A stretch of DNA of 64,000 nucleotides from Arion vulgaris (GCA_020796225.1 CM036768.1:37845789-37909788), one strand, 5' to 3'; counted from the first letter of the stretch, positions 10,569 through 21,269 are shown. Notes: a model not told the origin generated them from the sequence alone. A program made the numbers and translations.

Positions 10569-10977
10569 TTATCTTATCTTATCTTATCTAAACCACATTT
10601 GCCGTGAAGCGTCGTGGGGAGAATTAGTTTCCTATCTTGTGCCAGGTGTGTTGCGCTTGACGTTGTCAGTCCATGCTTTCGCAGGGACTCTGAGATGTTA
10701 TCTATCAATCGTGTTCTTGGTCTGCCTCGTGCTCTGCGCCCTGAGTGTCGATTATTATAGGCACATGATGGTAGTAAATGTGGTTCCATTCTCATTAGAT
10801 GACCGAACCACTTGAGTCTTTGCTTCTCGATGTACTGTATGCATGGTATAGTACCAACGATGCTTCTGATATTCTCGTTTCTCACTCTATCTCGCCTTGT
10901 AACGTTGACAGCTTTTCGTAGACATCTCATTTCACATGTTGTAATCTTTCTTTCTTGTATCTTAGTCAGGGACCATG
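10569..10977 (-). mobile_element. R3 retrotransposon, 5'-truncated, intact C-terminal frame
   Basis: A 409-bp minus-strand insertion between TTTGATGGTC copies at 10559-10568 and 10978-10987. The frame from 10930 to 10574 reads MRCLRKAVNVTRRDRVRNEN, then KQRLKWFGHLMRM and RRARGRPRTRLIDN, with no stop until the normal end. The tail is (AAGAT)n, seen as TCTTATCTTATC on plus. A second copy with the same tail lies at 27373-27739. Confidence 0.93.
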
Positions 10978-10987
10978 TTTGATGGTC

Positions 10988-11376
10988 GTTTTGGCTATAT
11001 TAGGGCGTAGTATTCAATTAATAGATAATCAAATCGTGTAATGTTGTAAGCACAACGTGGAACTAGATAGTATTGTTCATATTTTTAGCTCTTTCTTGAT
11101 CAAAAATTGTCAACATAATGTCGACATGATGCGCTTCTGTTTAGTGACCTTTTTCAGGTATCCACATGTCTTAGCGATCATAATTAGCTATCACTTATGA
11201 GCACCATCACCATAGCATCATAGAACTCCGAACACGTCCATAGGAACTTCGATCTTAGCCTCAACAAATTCAGCAGCGTCCAGCGGCCCAATACGCTAGT
11301 TCGATGTTGGTCAATCACTCTTTTTCATATTTGGCAAGTTGTTCTTTTCGGGATGTACCGATATCGATACAAATCT
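10988..11376. other. No supported feature
   Basis: Low-copy-looking sequence, no repeat or coding signature recognised. Confidence 0.45.
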
Positions 11377-11625
11377 CTCTCAATCTTGTCAGCGACTGGG
11401 ATTCCCACCCCTTACACACCTCTATTCGGAATGACTCTCTCAATCTTGTCAGCGACTGGGATTCCCACCCCTTATACACCTCTAATCGGAATGACTCTCT
11501 CAATCTTGTCAGCGACTGGGATTCCCAGCCCTTACACACCTCTATTCGAAATGACTCTCTCAATCTTGTCAGCGACTGGATTCCCCCTTACACACCTCTA
11601 TTCGGAATGAATCTCTCAATGTGTT
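11377..11625. repeat. 60-bp tandem repeat, about 4 copies
   Basis: Unit CTCTCAATCTTGTCAGCGAC, then GGGATTCCCACC and TTACACACCTCTATTCGGAA. The last copy has an internal deletion. The period is a multiple of 20 codons, leaving frames open on both strands. Confidence 0.94.
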
Positions 11626-11759
11626 AGAATGTCATTTCGGTCTATAATCGATCAAAAATAATCACCATTTCCAAGTCTCGTGTCCATGAGCTTGTTGATC
11701 TTCCTCGTTTCTCCTTCCTTGATGACTCCAGATTTTGATTTTGATTCTTAACGTTTGTC

Positions 11760-12025
11760 TTATCTTCTTCTTCTTCTTCTAACGCTCCATATCGACCACT
11801 TGTCTAACCACTCTTTGCGATGTGTATGTGATATGAGCCTAAGAGCGATTGTACGTTCTGCAAGTAATACACCTACAAGTAGGCCAGCAATTTCAATTTC
11901 GGCGATGTTTTTATTTACTAGGGTAGCTTCCTAGGATCTACATCAGTCGCCTCTTACGACATGCTTTGTAGGTTGCAGTGTTGCTATTAGCTGCTTCCGT
12001 TGCGGGTCCCGGAAACACACAGGCG
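11760..12025 (-). mobile_element. SINE-B copy
   Basis: Minus-strand copy with GAA tail (TCTTCTTCTTCTTC at 11763), the core TCGCCTCTTACGACATG (complement) and the 5' end near 12025. GTTTGTC at 11753-11759 and 12026-12032 is a plausible short target duplication. Confidence 0.85.
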
Positions 12026-12129
12026 GTTTGTCCTTTATAAATATTTCGATTATTCTTAATCTCTCAATTTAATTATTGTGCATTGTTTGGTTGATTCCCC
12101 GAGTTCCTCATTTATTTTCTTGTCATTCT

Positions 12130-12503
12130 TTGTCTAGGACATTACCCTGCACTCGATCCCAAATACACTGGGATCAAGGATCACTGGAGAATAGACCAGC
12201 CCCCCCAACATGAGACGCTAACCGGGTAGTTTGGAAGCGTGAGACGAACAATGTACCACAACTAAACGTGTCTGCAGGCAAAGGATTTACTTCAGTTCAC
12301 TGGGTTTCCCTATAAGGCTCCGTCCCTGTCGGCAGAGATGGTATGATATATGCCGAGTTCATTGTGCAAAGCACAAACTCCGAAATTTTGGCAACCATAC
12401 TAGAGATATCATGAAAAAATTGCACATGTGTCTCGGTCAGGACTCGAACCCATACCATTCAGTACGACAAGTAAACGACTTAACCACTCCGCCAATGAGA
12501 CAC
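12130..12503 (-). mobile_element. SINE-H with well-preserved tRNA-like head
   Basis: On minus, 12503 to 12430 reads GTGTCTC, A box TGGCGGAGTGG, B box GGTTCGAGTCC, then GAGACAC, which pairs with the first seven bases. The T-stem pairs poorly and the spacing is wrong for a true tRNA, so this is a tRNA-derived head. The body continues toward about 12130 but its far end is undefined. The head's outer edge has been amplified (see 12494-12601). Confidence 0.7.
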
Positions 12504-12601
12504 CCAATGAGACACCCAATGAGGCACCCAATGAGACACCCAATGAGACACCCAATGAGATACCCAATGAGACACCCAATGAGACACCCACTGAGACACC
12601 A
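12494..12601. repeat. 12-bp minisatellite grown from a SINE head, 9 copies
   Basis: AATGAGACACCC repeated nine times with three single-base variants. The first unit is the terminal stem of the SINE-H head, so the array arose by amplifying the element's own 5' end. Confidence 0.93.
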
Positions 12602-12904
12602 CAACTTCTACACAGAACTAGTATAACGTCTAGCATCCTTTTTATTTATTTTTCGTCCACTTGGCATTCAGGGGCGTATGTCAATAGCGACATTGGCTAG
12701 AACAGCTTTCCTGATGGACAGAGAATTATAAAGAAGGTCTGAACATCCAAGGGAAATATGGAGAAGAACTGTGGAGAGAGAATTGTGTCCCGATACAGGA
12801 AACATTTGGTAGAAATCCGACAGAACGGCAGCAATAGATATCGTTTATGGAAGTCGTATGAGTCAAAGGGGACACAAAAATGATATGAATAGATGAAATC
12901 AGTC
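12602..12904. other. No supported feature
   Basis: No repeat or coding signature recognised. Confidence 0.45.
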
Positions 12905-13080
12905 GTAGACAATGCGCCTAATATGGAGCCTATGACTGATTTTTGCGTTAATACTTACCTTCCTTATTAGCATTGACTCGTCATTTAGGCGAACCTCAAT
13001 CCGACTCCTGAGGTACTTGTAACTTAGATCCCCAATTAAAGAAACATAAAACCTGTAGTCCAACCTAGTACAGTGTGCAC
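12905..13080. repeat. Dispersed repeat S
   Basis: Shares ordered blocks with 27840-27960, 36100-36287 and 44825-45000, for example TTTGCGT-AATACTTACCTTCCTTAT here against a similar TTTGCGTGAAACTTTGCTTT at 36150. Class unknown; orientation was not fixed because no tail or promoter boxes are clear. Confidence 0.5.
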
Positions 13081-13114
13081 ACCACAAATTTGTTTGGGGC
13101 TTAATTTGGGCTCG

Positions 13115-13520
13115 AATACGAGAATTATCACGAGGCTACTAGCAAAGCTGAAAAGATCGTTAATGCATTTGAATACAAATGCTACAAAAGATTACTTAGA
13201 ATATCATGGACAGAGAAAAGAACAAATGCTTGATATTAAAGAGAGTTGGTTATTAAAGAGCATAACATCAAGGAAAATTAAATATTTCGGACACATCAAA
13301 ATACAGAAGTGCTTATAGAAGACAGTTTTGGAGGGAATGATGCCCAGAAAGAAGAATGAGAGGAAGACCTAGAAGACGATGGGTGCAAGATATTATTGAC
13401 GATCTGAGAATCACTGCAGCTGGCGCCGGTCAACTTGCACAGAACAGAGAGTTTTTCAGGACTGCTGTCATGGGAACCAAGTTATGGAAGGGACAAGCTA
13501 CTTGTTGATGATGATGACTG
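13115..13520 (+). pseudogene. R5 retrotransposon C-terminal remnant
   Basis: Residues read KIVNAFEYKCYKRLLRISWT near 13150-13215, then (after a deletion of about 10 codons and shifts) KYFGHIK near 13280. A GR-rich segment and ITAAGAGQLAQNREFFRTAV follow near 13410-13470, ending in a GATGATGATGA tail at 13507. Several frameshifts make it a pseudogene. Confidence 0.8.
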
Positions 13521-13999
13521 GCAAAGCAGGCTATCGACTTCTCTATCGGCTCCAAGTCTAGCATCATTAAAACTGGAACAGACAGGTACATATTTACATA
13601 ACCCAAACCAATTATTTGACAAATCACAAATCAAACAAATGTGACAGAATTTCATGCCAGCGAGATAAAAAGAACCGAACTCTTTGACATATAATTTAAA
13701 TAAATAATCAATAAATACTAATTTGAGGTTATCATTATCTCTTTCATCTCTCTTTGATCTGTTTTGGTTGTGTTTACACTCTGTAATCTTTCATTCATCT
13801 TTCTGTTTATTGTGTATTTGTGTCCTTTAATATTGCACTGATCTGTCTGACATATCAGAGGCGTGTCATTCAAAAATAAGAACACGCAGACAGAGATGAG
13901 TTATGTCTAGTAAATTACGTTCTGAAACACTTTTTCCGCATTGTGTTTAATCAATATTTATGTTCGATGTTTCGCTGGTGTAGTTTAGCTAAGATAGAA
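13521..13999. other. No supported feature
   Basis: AT-rich, no recognised repeat; separates two R5 remnants. Confidence 0.45.
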
Positions 14000-14403
14000 A
14001 ATGTGAACAGTATTGAATATCTCGGTTAACTGCTAACAACAGATGGAAATCCGGCGAGGAAATTTAAAAACAAAACAAATATATCCTTACAAAAGATTAA
14101 AAGTTTAAAAGCAGAATGGAATGGAATATATAAATAAAAAAGAATTCAGAATACGAATACCATGCATATTCTCAGTGGCAACGTATGGGTGTGAAGCGTG
14201 GACAAGTAACAAGTCAGTGGAGAAAAATATATAGGCATTTAAATAAAAATGTTACAGAAGAGTCCTCCGTATATCATGGACAGAGAAGAGAACAAATAGA
14301 TCTATACAGAAAGATCTCAAAATCAAAGAAAACATGCTACAAATAAGAATGAGATAACTGGAGTATTTTGGACATATCAAAGAAACGAGAAATGTTGAAG
14401 ACC
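14000..14403 (+). pseudogene. R5 retrotransposon RT C-terminal remnant
   Basis: Carries VATYGCEAWTSNKSVEKN near 14180-14230, CYRRVLRISWTEKRTN near 14250-14298 and YFGHIKE near 14360, with at least three stops. It stops abruptly at about 14403 next to an opposite-strand R2 fragment. Confidence 0.8.
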
Positions 14404-14419
14404 ATTACTTCTTGGATTA

Positions 14420-14830
14420 TCTTCAAAAAAGTTAATTTTATTATTCTTGTTTGTTGGTCTATGCGTTCGGATTTATCCAAAAGGGCATGAAAGCAATCTG
14501 TCCATACCACTGCATCCTGTGCAACTTAGTAAATTTCCTCCATTGAACTGAGACCGATATTTCTTGCCTTCCTCAGCAAAGTTCATTTCAATATCTCCTT
14601 AGATCGTCCTCTCTTTCTTGAATCCTTTGTATACCACTTCAATGCCTGCTTTGATTTTCGTTGATCATTTATTCTCAAGGTGTGTCCAACATATCTCTAT
14701 CTTTCCTTTCTTATAACATTTGTTACCAGTGGCTGACCAGACATTTATCTAATTTCATCATTTCTCCTGAACTGGTTCTATTTTATATACATTACTTTTT
14801 GCAGACATCTATTTTCAAATTATTCAAATT
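14420..14830 (-). pseudogene. R2 retrotransposon C-terminal remnant
   Basis: On minus it follows the R2 order: FENRCL near 14810, EIR-MSGQPLVT near 14740, RYVGHTLRINDQR near 14670, SKQALKW near 14640 and IGLSSMEEI near 14545. Stops and indels throughout. Related to 49408-50339. Confidence 0.8.
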
Positions 14831-14849
14831 ATTTTCTATATTTTTAGAG

Positions 14850-15211
14850 TACATATCTATTCTCTCTTTCAATACTTTACTATTCTTCCCCCGGTATATA
14901 TCTCTAATCTTGTTCACTCTCTCTTTCTATTTTTAACCCAGTACATCTCTCATCTCTTTCAACATATCTCTATTTCTTACCTATTTCATACCTTTCATCT
15001 ATTTCAATATTTTTTATTGTTCCTAAATTACAAGTTCATACTCTTTTCAATCTCTTTCTTCCACCCCCAGTCTGTATCTCTTCTCTCTTTTAATCTCTCT
15101 ATTCCCCACTCAGTTCATATTTCTTCTTTCTGTCAATATCTCTCAATTCCTCATCCAGTTAATATATTTGCTCTCATTCAATATATCTATATTCCTCTTT
15201 GAATTAATTAT
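14850..15211. repeat. Ancient ~45-bp pyrimidine-rich tandem repeat, about 8 units
   Basis: Successive units have the form TCTCTTCTCTCTTTCAATAT, then CTCTATTCC and CAGTTCATAT, heavily diverged. The period is irregular (36-50 bp). Confidence 0.6.
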
Positions 15212-15392
15212 CTTTTTTCTTTCAAATCTTCTGTTCACGAAAATATGGCATTGACAAAAATAACGCAAACGGTGACTATAACATATATAACACCAGGACA
15301 AATGCAAATTTGGTTGGTGTTTCTGATTTCCTTTCCCTGTTTTCACTTACTGTTTGATAACAATCAAAAATGTGACTGCCAAATACTTTCAT

Positions 15393-15554
15393 CAGGGCGG
15401 CTCGTCATTATGAGCCAGTGGGGCCGCCCACCAAAGACCGAAATGTGGAATAACTTCCGGAATAGACAAATAATAGTAAATACTAAAAAAAACATGATTT
15501 TTTCGAAAATTTGTGTCTGGCCCCACCAAGAAAAATGACCATGAGCCGCCACTG
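15393..15554 (+). mobile_element. hAT-like MITE, family 1
   Basis: A 162-bp element starting CAGGGCGGCTCGTCATTATG and ending ATGAGCCGCCACTG, so the termini are inverted repeats. Flanks ACTTTCAT and ATTTGCAT match at 6 of 8 positions. It belongs with 46647-46811 and 63227-63389, whose 8-bp duplications are exact. No transposase; mobilisation in trans is implied. Confidence 0.85.
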
Positions 15555-15618
15555 ATTTGCATGTTATATCAATCTTATAACCTGCTTATATATGGAACCT
15601 GGTTCTTTAAATCGAAAC

Positions 15619-15833
15619 TAGACCCGCCTGCCCAGCGTGTACGTAGTGCGTTGGACTGCGGGTGACAAGCCCTCTGTGAGTAATGGTTCAATTCCGCGGG
15701 GTGGCAGGAAAAAGCCACAGAGTCCCCAGATTTACGGTGTTCGTGGCGCCGAACCGAAGGGTTACGGTGATCGTGGCACCGAGCCGAAGAGATGAAAACT
15801 CAAGTGCTTCTGGATCGGGAAAAGAAAAAAAAT
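15619..15833 (+). mobile_element. SINE-D, tRNA-derived, with target duplication
   Basis: Head GCCCAGCGTGTACGTAGTGC, exact B box GGTTCAATTCC near 15688, two short tandem blocks about GTGATCGTGGCACCGAGCCG, and end TGCTTCTGGATCGGGAAAAG with poly-A. Flanked by AATCGAAAC at 15610-15618 and 15834-15842. Other copies lie at 36606-36811 and 38380-38573. Confidence 0.88.
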
Positions 15834-15842
15834 AATCGAAAC

Positions 15843-16594
15843 AAGGAAGTTCGTTTGATGAAGAAGTTATTGTGTTTCTACTCACAGTTAAATGTTCTCA
15901 CCTGTCAATCAAAAAACCCCACAAAAACGAAGCTTGATAGTTTTGTCTCTACTGAACAATGTCTTCTTTCTTTATCTAGCCATCACCGATTCAGAAATGT
16001 ATAACATGCATTCAAAGTCTTTGATTTTAAAAGAACGTCTTCTTTACAAACTGTGTTCCGTTGATTTGTTCCCACCTCGACCGGAAATTGTAAATTTGAA
16101 CTTCTTGACCTTCAATACAATTTGAAGTTCGGATTCTTAAAGAAGAAGGTGGAGAGACTTCCAGACCGATATGACAGAATTGATATTTGAATAGATGAAA
16201 TCTCCGTACTTTTGTCCTGACATGTGACACAACAGAGAGTTCTACATGTTAGCCTGAACTTCATCGTGTCCAATATCTGAACACAGATAAACATGCAAGT
16301 GTGAGAAATATGCCAAGGAGATGTACAGTAAAGATGCAGATGTGCAAACATGAATAAACACATTTTTGAAACCTTGTTATGACAAGACGAACTGTTTTGA
16401 CCACACTGAACCTAAAGTAAATAAACTATATAGATTTTCTTTTGGGAAAAAGAACGGGGAATAGATAATAAATGTGCATGGCGTGATTTATGAGAAATTC
16501 AGAGGGGAAATTGTTCGGTGTCGAAATAAAACGGCGTAATCAGTTTCTTTTACTTTTTATTTCGGTTCATGGGAAACTTGGCAGATTGGGTGCT
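15843..16594. other. No supported feature
   Basis: No repeat or coding signature recognised over about 750 bp; several short open frames overlap on both strands and show no family motif. One of the few longer unexplained stretches. Confidence 0.4.
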
Positions 16595-16880
16595 GATTGC
16601 CTAGGTTGTGGTCCATAGCGGGTTAAATCTATAGATAGATCTCCCGCGTCATTCAACGTCATGTTCAACGTTTCCTTAATATCATCTTGCCACCGTCGTA
16701 TTTTCGTTCCCTGTCTCATATTCCAGTAAACGGGACATTTATTACTCTTTAAACCACTGTGTCGTTTAATCTAACGAACACGTTTCAGTTTCATAGACAT
16801 TATGTTCTTTATGAACAAAAGTGCCTCTATATTCAGATCTTGTAAGATGTCTATATTTGTCTACGATAAGTCCATTTCAA
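16595..16880 (-). pseudogene. R5 retrotransposon C-terminal remnant
   Basis: Aligned on minus to the better copy at 45640-45945: a decayed RRWQDDIKETLNMTLND-like segment lies near 16650-16700 and a degraded HIKRH-like segment near 16770. Confidence 0.6.
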
Positions 16881-17061
16881 TATAAGTATGTTATTGTTGC
16901 ATTTAGTTGTTTTTTAAAAACTCCCATTTTTTTAATACTTATGTCATGGTTCATGATTCACATTCACATTTCATAACGGGGAAAAATGCATATCATCAGA
17001 GGTTTTACTTCTGTATTTTGCTGGTGTTATGCCATAATTTCTTCATACTAACAGCAAATAC

Positions 17062-17407
17062 TACATACTACAGAAAGATCCTACGACTACCATGGACAGA
17101 AAAAGAAAGAACACTGATGTCTTGAAAAACTAAATGTTAAAGAGAATTGGCTGATAAACAACATACTATACAGAACAATTACATACTTTTGTCACATTAA
17201 GAGTCACGATGGCCTGGAAAGAACAATACTAGAGGGCAGGGTCCCAGGACGCAGAGGCAGACCAAGAAGAAGATGGCTACAAGATATTAAAGAAACCATG
17301 AACATGACCATCGACGAAGTGGGTGAACTAGCAAGAGACAGAGTGAATTTCAGATGTGTTGCAAAGAGAGCAACGTCATATAAAGGATACGCATCTTGAT
17401 GATGATG
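17062..17407 (+). mobile_element. R5 retrotransposon fragment inserted in R1
   Basis: Flanked by AACAGCAAATAC at 17050-17061 and 17408-17419. Starts at YRKILRLPWTEK and retains HIKSHDGLERTILEG, GRRGRPRRRWLQDIKE, then DEVGELARDRVNFRC and a GATGATGATG tail. Two frameshifts early on. Its last 130 bp match 63542-63680 closely. Confidence 0.9.
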
Positions 17408-17740
17408 AACAGCAAATACAAGAATATCTTATGAAATTCAACATAGATGCAATAAAGCAAATCTGAACATAGGACATATGACACACATTTTAAAATGTAA
17501 ACATGTCACCATGAACACTAAAAAAGCGTTGTAAAACACAATCTTTTATCCCAGCATGATGCTCGTACAATAGTCAAACTTGAATGCTGATATCGAATGA
17601 TAAGAGAAAACTAGTCACTTAGAGATTAAGTATCTACGCAGAATGCTCGGCGTATCAACAAGAGGCCAGTTTAGAAGTGAAGACATCCAGCAAAAATGGG
17701 TACAAACATCAGTACTGAACTTCATCAAAAAACAACAAAT

Positions 17741-17934
17741 GAAATGGTTCTGTCACATAATCAGATTACCAACAGACAGTGCGCCACAAAGCGCAATGGT
17801 ACTCTGAAACAGTGCATACAAAGCAAAAGACCGTCGGGAAATGGTTCTGTCACATAATCAGATTACCAACAGACAGTGCGCCACAAAGCGCAATGGTACT
17901 CTGAAACAGTGCATACAAAGCAAAAGACCGTCCC
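17741..17934. repeat. 97-bp tandem duplication within R1 remnant
   Basis: GAAATGGTTCTGTCACATAA recurs exactly 97 bases apart and the two copies look identical, so the duplication is recent relative to the decayed R1 around it. Confidence 0.93.
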
Positions 17935-18194
17935 CGGAAAAGGTAAGTCTAAAAAATACCAGAAGCCGTAAAAATGAAGAAAAAAAAAGCCACAACTATT
18001 TATGCATCGCACAAAACAGCCTGTTCTACAATATTTTTCTTATGATGACACTGTGAATCGACAGACGACTGCAGAAAACGAACCCCCTCTGAAATGGTAT
18101 GGATAGTCTATAATTTGGATTATATAATTACAATAAGTTGATTGTGTTCAATTCTTTATGCTAGTGTTGGAAAATATCATGCATCTCAAATAAC

Positions 18195-18257
18195 ATGATT
18201 GATTTCCATAGCAACGTGATTGATTTCCATAGCAACGTGATTGATTTCCATAGCAAC
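18195..18257. repeat. 21-bp tandem repeat, 3 copies
   Basis: GTGATTGATTTCCATAGCAA plus C, three times; the first copy differs by one base. Confidence 0.93.
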
Positions 18258-18429
18258 AAATAACTAAGAAGACCAAATGACACCACCGGTTACATCATAT
18301 GCAAGATTCATTTTCACAACAAATTATAAATGTAAACTTCTGAAATGTGATATCACTGATTAACTAACAACTTATCAAGTTTCACATTATAACAAACAAA
18401 TCACTCGAGTCATTGATTATTGATGAAAC

Positions 18430-18605
18430 AATAACAAAAATATAGCAATGTTGTTTAATGCAAGAGCTACAGAAGAATACTAGGAATACTACGAACGTAT
18501 TCGGAAAACCAAATTATGTCAATTTTACAACTACTTAAAATGGAAGTGATTAATAATGAGGACAACACGAAACAATTACAATATTTTAGACATCAAAAAT
18601 GACCT
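18430..18605 (+). pseudogene. RT C-terminal fragment, left arm of an inverted pair
   Basis: Residues YRRILGILRTYSENQIMS and QLLKMEVINNEDN-KQLQYF near 18470-18595 resemble the C-terminal segment of RTE-like elements. The first 109 bases recur inverted at 20280-20389. Confidence 0.7.
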
Positions 18606-18627
18606 GATTTTTCGGAGAAAATTGTTC

Positions 18628-19042
18628 TTAAGGACAGGTTAAACTGGTATATTGAATTTGACTATATATGATGGAAACAATGCTTTCAGTATATACATAA
18701 TGGTTAAATATTTCCGAAACATTAAGTTTTAGAGGTAAATTTACAGTAGTTTTGATAAAATTTGCTGAAAACATGATATTTTGTGCAAAAAATGGTCAAA
18801 TTAGCATACCTCATCATGTCAAGTTTTATCAAACACTATTATAGATATCTTAATGAAACTTGATATATATGTAGAACAGTATGTTATACTTATTGTGAAC
18901 TACCAACATTGGGATTAGAACTAACATAACAAAGTTATGCTTATTTATGCATGTCAAGTTTTATCAAACCCTATTATAGATAGCTTAATGAAACTTGATA
19001 TATATGTAGGACAGTATGTTATACTTATTGTCCTTAAGGTTT
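18628..19042. mobile_element. Possible DNA element with CTTAAGGACA termini and internal duplication
   Basis: CTTAAGGACA near 18630 and TGTCCTTAAG near 19031 form 10-bp terminal inverted repeats. Inside, an 82-bp segment beginning CATGTCAAGTTTTATCAAAC occurs at 18815 and 18951 with few differences. No clear target duplication and only one copy, so classification is weak. Confidence 0.35.
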
Positions 19043-20279
19043 TTTTTTAGCAACGAGACGAGGTAGAGAAACGGAGAAAAAGGTGCAAGATATCAGATAG
19101 TATATAACGTTTCCCATCGCCTTTTCAAATTTAGTGTATGAAGTACCTGTCACTTCATAATTGTGGACTCTAGTTTGCAGGTGGTAGGACGACCAAGTCC
19201 TTTCCTCACGTGTGGAACATCGAGTGTGAAATTGAACCCAGAATAGTGTTGAGTCCGAGTCGAAAGCTTACGCGTTGCGCAAATCCGTCCCAGTAAGATT
19301 CTAAAAAAGTTAATTGCATATCCTTTACAGGACTTTGCGAATCAACCCCAGCTTTTAACGCTGCTGTGATTTTTCTAGGCATTATTACGTTCAGTAGTCT
19401 GCCATCGTTCTTTTGTAAAAATCCACGCGAAACAATTTGCAACCAAATTGTACGCAGCGTGATTCGAACTCAGAACGTCTATAAGATTCTAGGACAAGCT
19501 AAATAAAGATGTATTTAATTTATAAGGACCAAGTAAAACTTACACAAGTTCGTAAGCAATGACAGCTTGGGTCTTGCTCAAAGAACCCTGTCTAACCTTT
19601 AATAATCAAAACAAAGCTTAAATAACCGTCACAAATACCAATATTGGACAAGCTCTACAAAGATGATGGTAATTTTTGGATGACTAATTTTCTCTTTAAT
19701 TTGTACAAGTTGTCGTCCAAAAGTGGATGCTTATGTGAGAATTTAATTGCTTACTGCATGTTAATGTTTGCTTGCGATCATCCTATCAACCAAGTTAACT
19801 GCTCTTTGTGATCTGTGTGGTTTGCACCAAGAACATATGTCGCTACACCGTTAAACCCATACAAAATGTATGACAGACATATCGAAATTTCTGCAAATGC
19901 ACTGTCTTTTTATGTTAACTACCTGTTATTGATTTCTCACCAAGTGAACACATTAATTACCAAAAGTCGTTCAGTGCGCCATAAATTTTTATAACATTGG
20001 CCGCGATCCGCACTGAACAGTAAAATGAATTTTAAAATTGGATTACCACATTTCGATAGGGTTAACGCTTTTAATTTACCCCAGTGACGCAATAAGTATG
20101 CTCAGGAAGGTCTAAAATAGTTGCATGCGTAGACAGTGAATGAAGTCTGTAATCAGTTGAGGACTACAGAGAGCAACATTTACTTTAACACCTGGACATG
20201 GGGAGAGTCAAGGACAAACGTACAAGAATAAGCGAGCCGACAAACGTGTGCATAAGGCTACCGTAATTAATCATTTCAG
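19043..20279. other. Mostly unexplained; possible tRNA-like head near 19460 (minus)
   Basis: On minus, GAGTTCGAATCACGCTGCG near 19455-19475 resembles a polymerase III B box, and GGGTTCAATTTCACACTCG near 19225 is a second candidate. The rest shows no recognised repeat or coding motif. Confidence 0.35.
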
Positions 20280-20389
20280 TTTTAAATAGTTGTAAAATTG
20301 ACATAATTTGGTTTTCCGAATATTTTCATAGTATTCCTAGTATTCTTCTGTAGCTCATGCATTAAACAACATTGCTATATTTGTGTTAG
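20280..20389 (-). pseudogene. RT C-terminal fragment, right arm of an inverted pair
   Basis: Reverse complement matches 18430-18538 over about 109 bp with only a few differences, including the YRRILGIL-coding stretch and its upstream TATAGCAATGTTGTTTAATG. Confidence 0.85.
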
Positions 20390-20621
20390 TATTGGACAAT
20401 GGAAATAAATAATAACATGAATGCCACTAGTGATAAGAGCCGAGTAGAAGAAGCAGATGGTGTCTTTAATTGTACGTACATGTTCCACTCATGATTATCA
20501 AAAAATGGACTTTATACTTCTTCACTAGTCATGAATAGGTCGTTTGCAATGTTCCTTGTTTGATAATATTTTTCTTTCATGAACTGTGCGACTGTTAGAT
20601 ATTAACATTCATTTTCAGCAT

Positions 20622-20876
20622 CACCCATGTGGTGTCGGGGTCAGCAATGGAAGCAAAGAATAGTACCACTGCGACGCACAAGGCATGTCGTAAGAGGTGA
20701 CATGTAGAACCTAGGAAGCTACCTAGTAAATAAAAAGCAACGCAGAAATCGGATTGCTGGGCTACTTGTTGACGCATAACTGGCACAATGTGCAATTGCT
20801 CTTAGGTTCAAATCACATACAAATCAAACGGAGTGTTTAACAAGTGATCGATATGGAGCATTTGAAGTAGCAGCAT
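20622..20876 (+). mobile_element. SINE-B copy
   Basis: Has TGTCGGGG, AAAGAATAGTACCACTGCGA, the core CATGTCGTAAGAGG and the 3' block CGATATGGAGCATTTGAAG. TTTTCAGCAT flanks it at 20612-20621 and 20877-20886. The tail is short here. Confidence 0.88.
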
Positions 20877-20886
20877 TTTTCAGCAT

Positions 20887-21269
20887 TTTTTTTAAAACTG
20901 AATTTAGTTTCCCTTTTTTTAGAAATATTCGATTAGACAGACTTAATTGGGTGCATCCTAATACAAGCACTTGGAGGGCGAGTTAGGTCTTGATGAACTT
21001 CCGTTTGTTAAATCTACCCTATCGACATATTTATAGTGGGTCAATTATTCACCGTTTACTGTTTCTTTTGAATATATCCAGTTTGATAAATTTGACCGCA
21101 GCCATCTATTCCAGTTCATTTGTTTATAATTTCTGCAGCCATGTGGACTCTGTGGGAGTCTATGTTGCATGCAGGTAAAGTTCTAGCCTCTCGCTACAAA
21201 GGTACTAAGTTCGTTCCCTGAGTGAAGCGAACGAGATATTTTCTAATGATCCTTCGTCTTAGTATAGAT
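20887..21269. other. No supported feature
   Basis: T-rich sequence without a recognised repeat. Confidence 0.45.

Larger units (their letters stand above)
17035..17960 (+). pseudogene. R1 retrotransposon remnant, interrupted by R5
   Basis: Once 17062-17407 is removed it parallels 30200-30690: AACAGCAAATAC, then a KHVTMNTK segment near 17500, a CLRRMLGV-like segment near 17630, FIKKQQMKWF near 17725 and RLPTDSAPQ near 17765. Stops and small indels are common. A 97-bp internal tandem duplication doubles the WF-H-RLP region. Confidence 0.8.

Noticed and set aside
12430..12503. Functional tRNA gene
   Set aside because: A and B boxes are good and the outer 7 bp pair, but the T-stem mispairs and the spacing does not fit; downstream sequence continues as a SINE body.
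18195..18257. RFX-type sites in CCATAGCAAC repeats
   Set aside because: Only half-site resemblance and no gene nearby; a plain 21-bp tandem repeat explains it.
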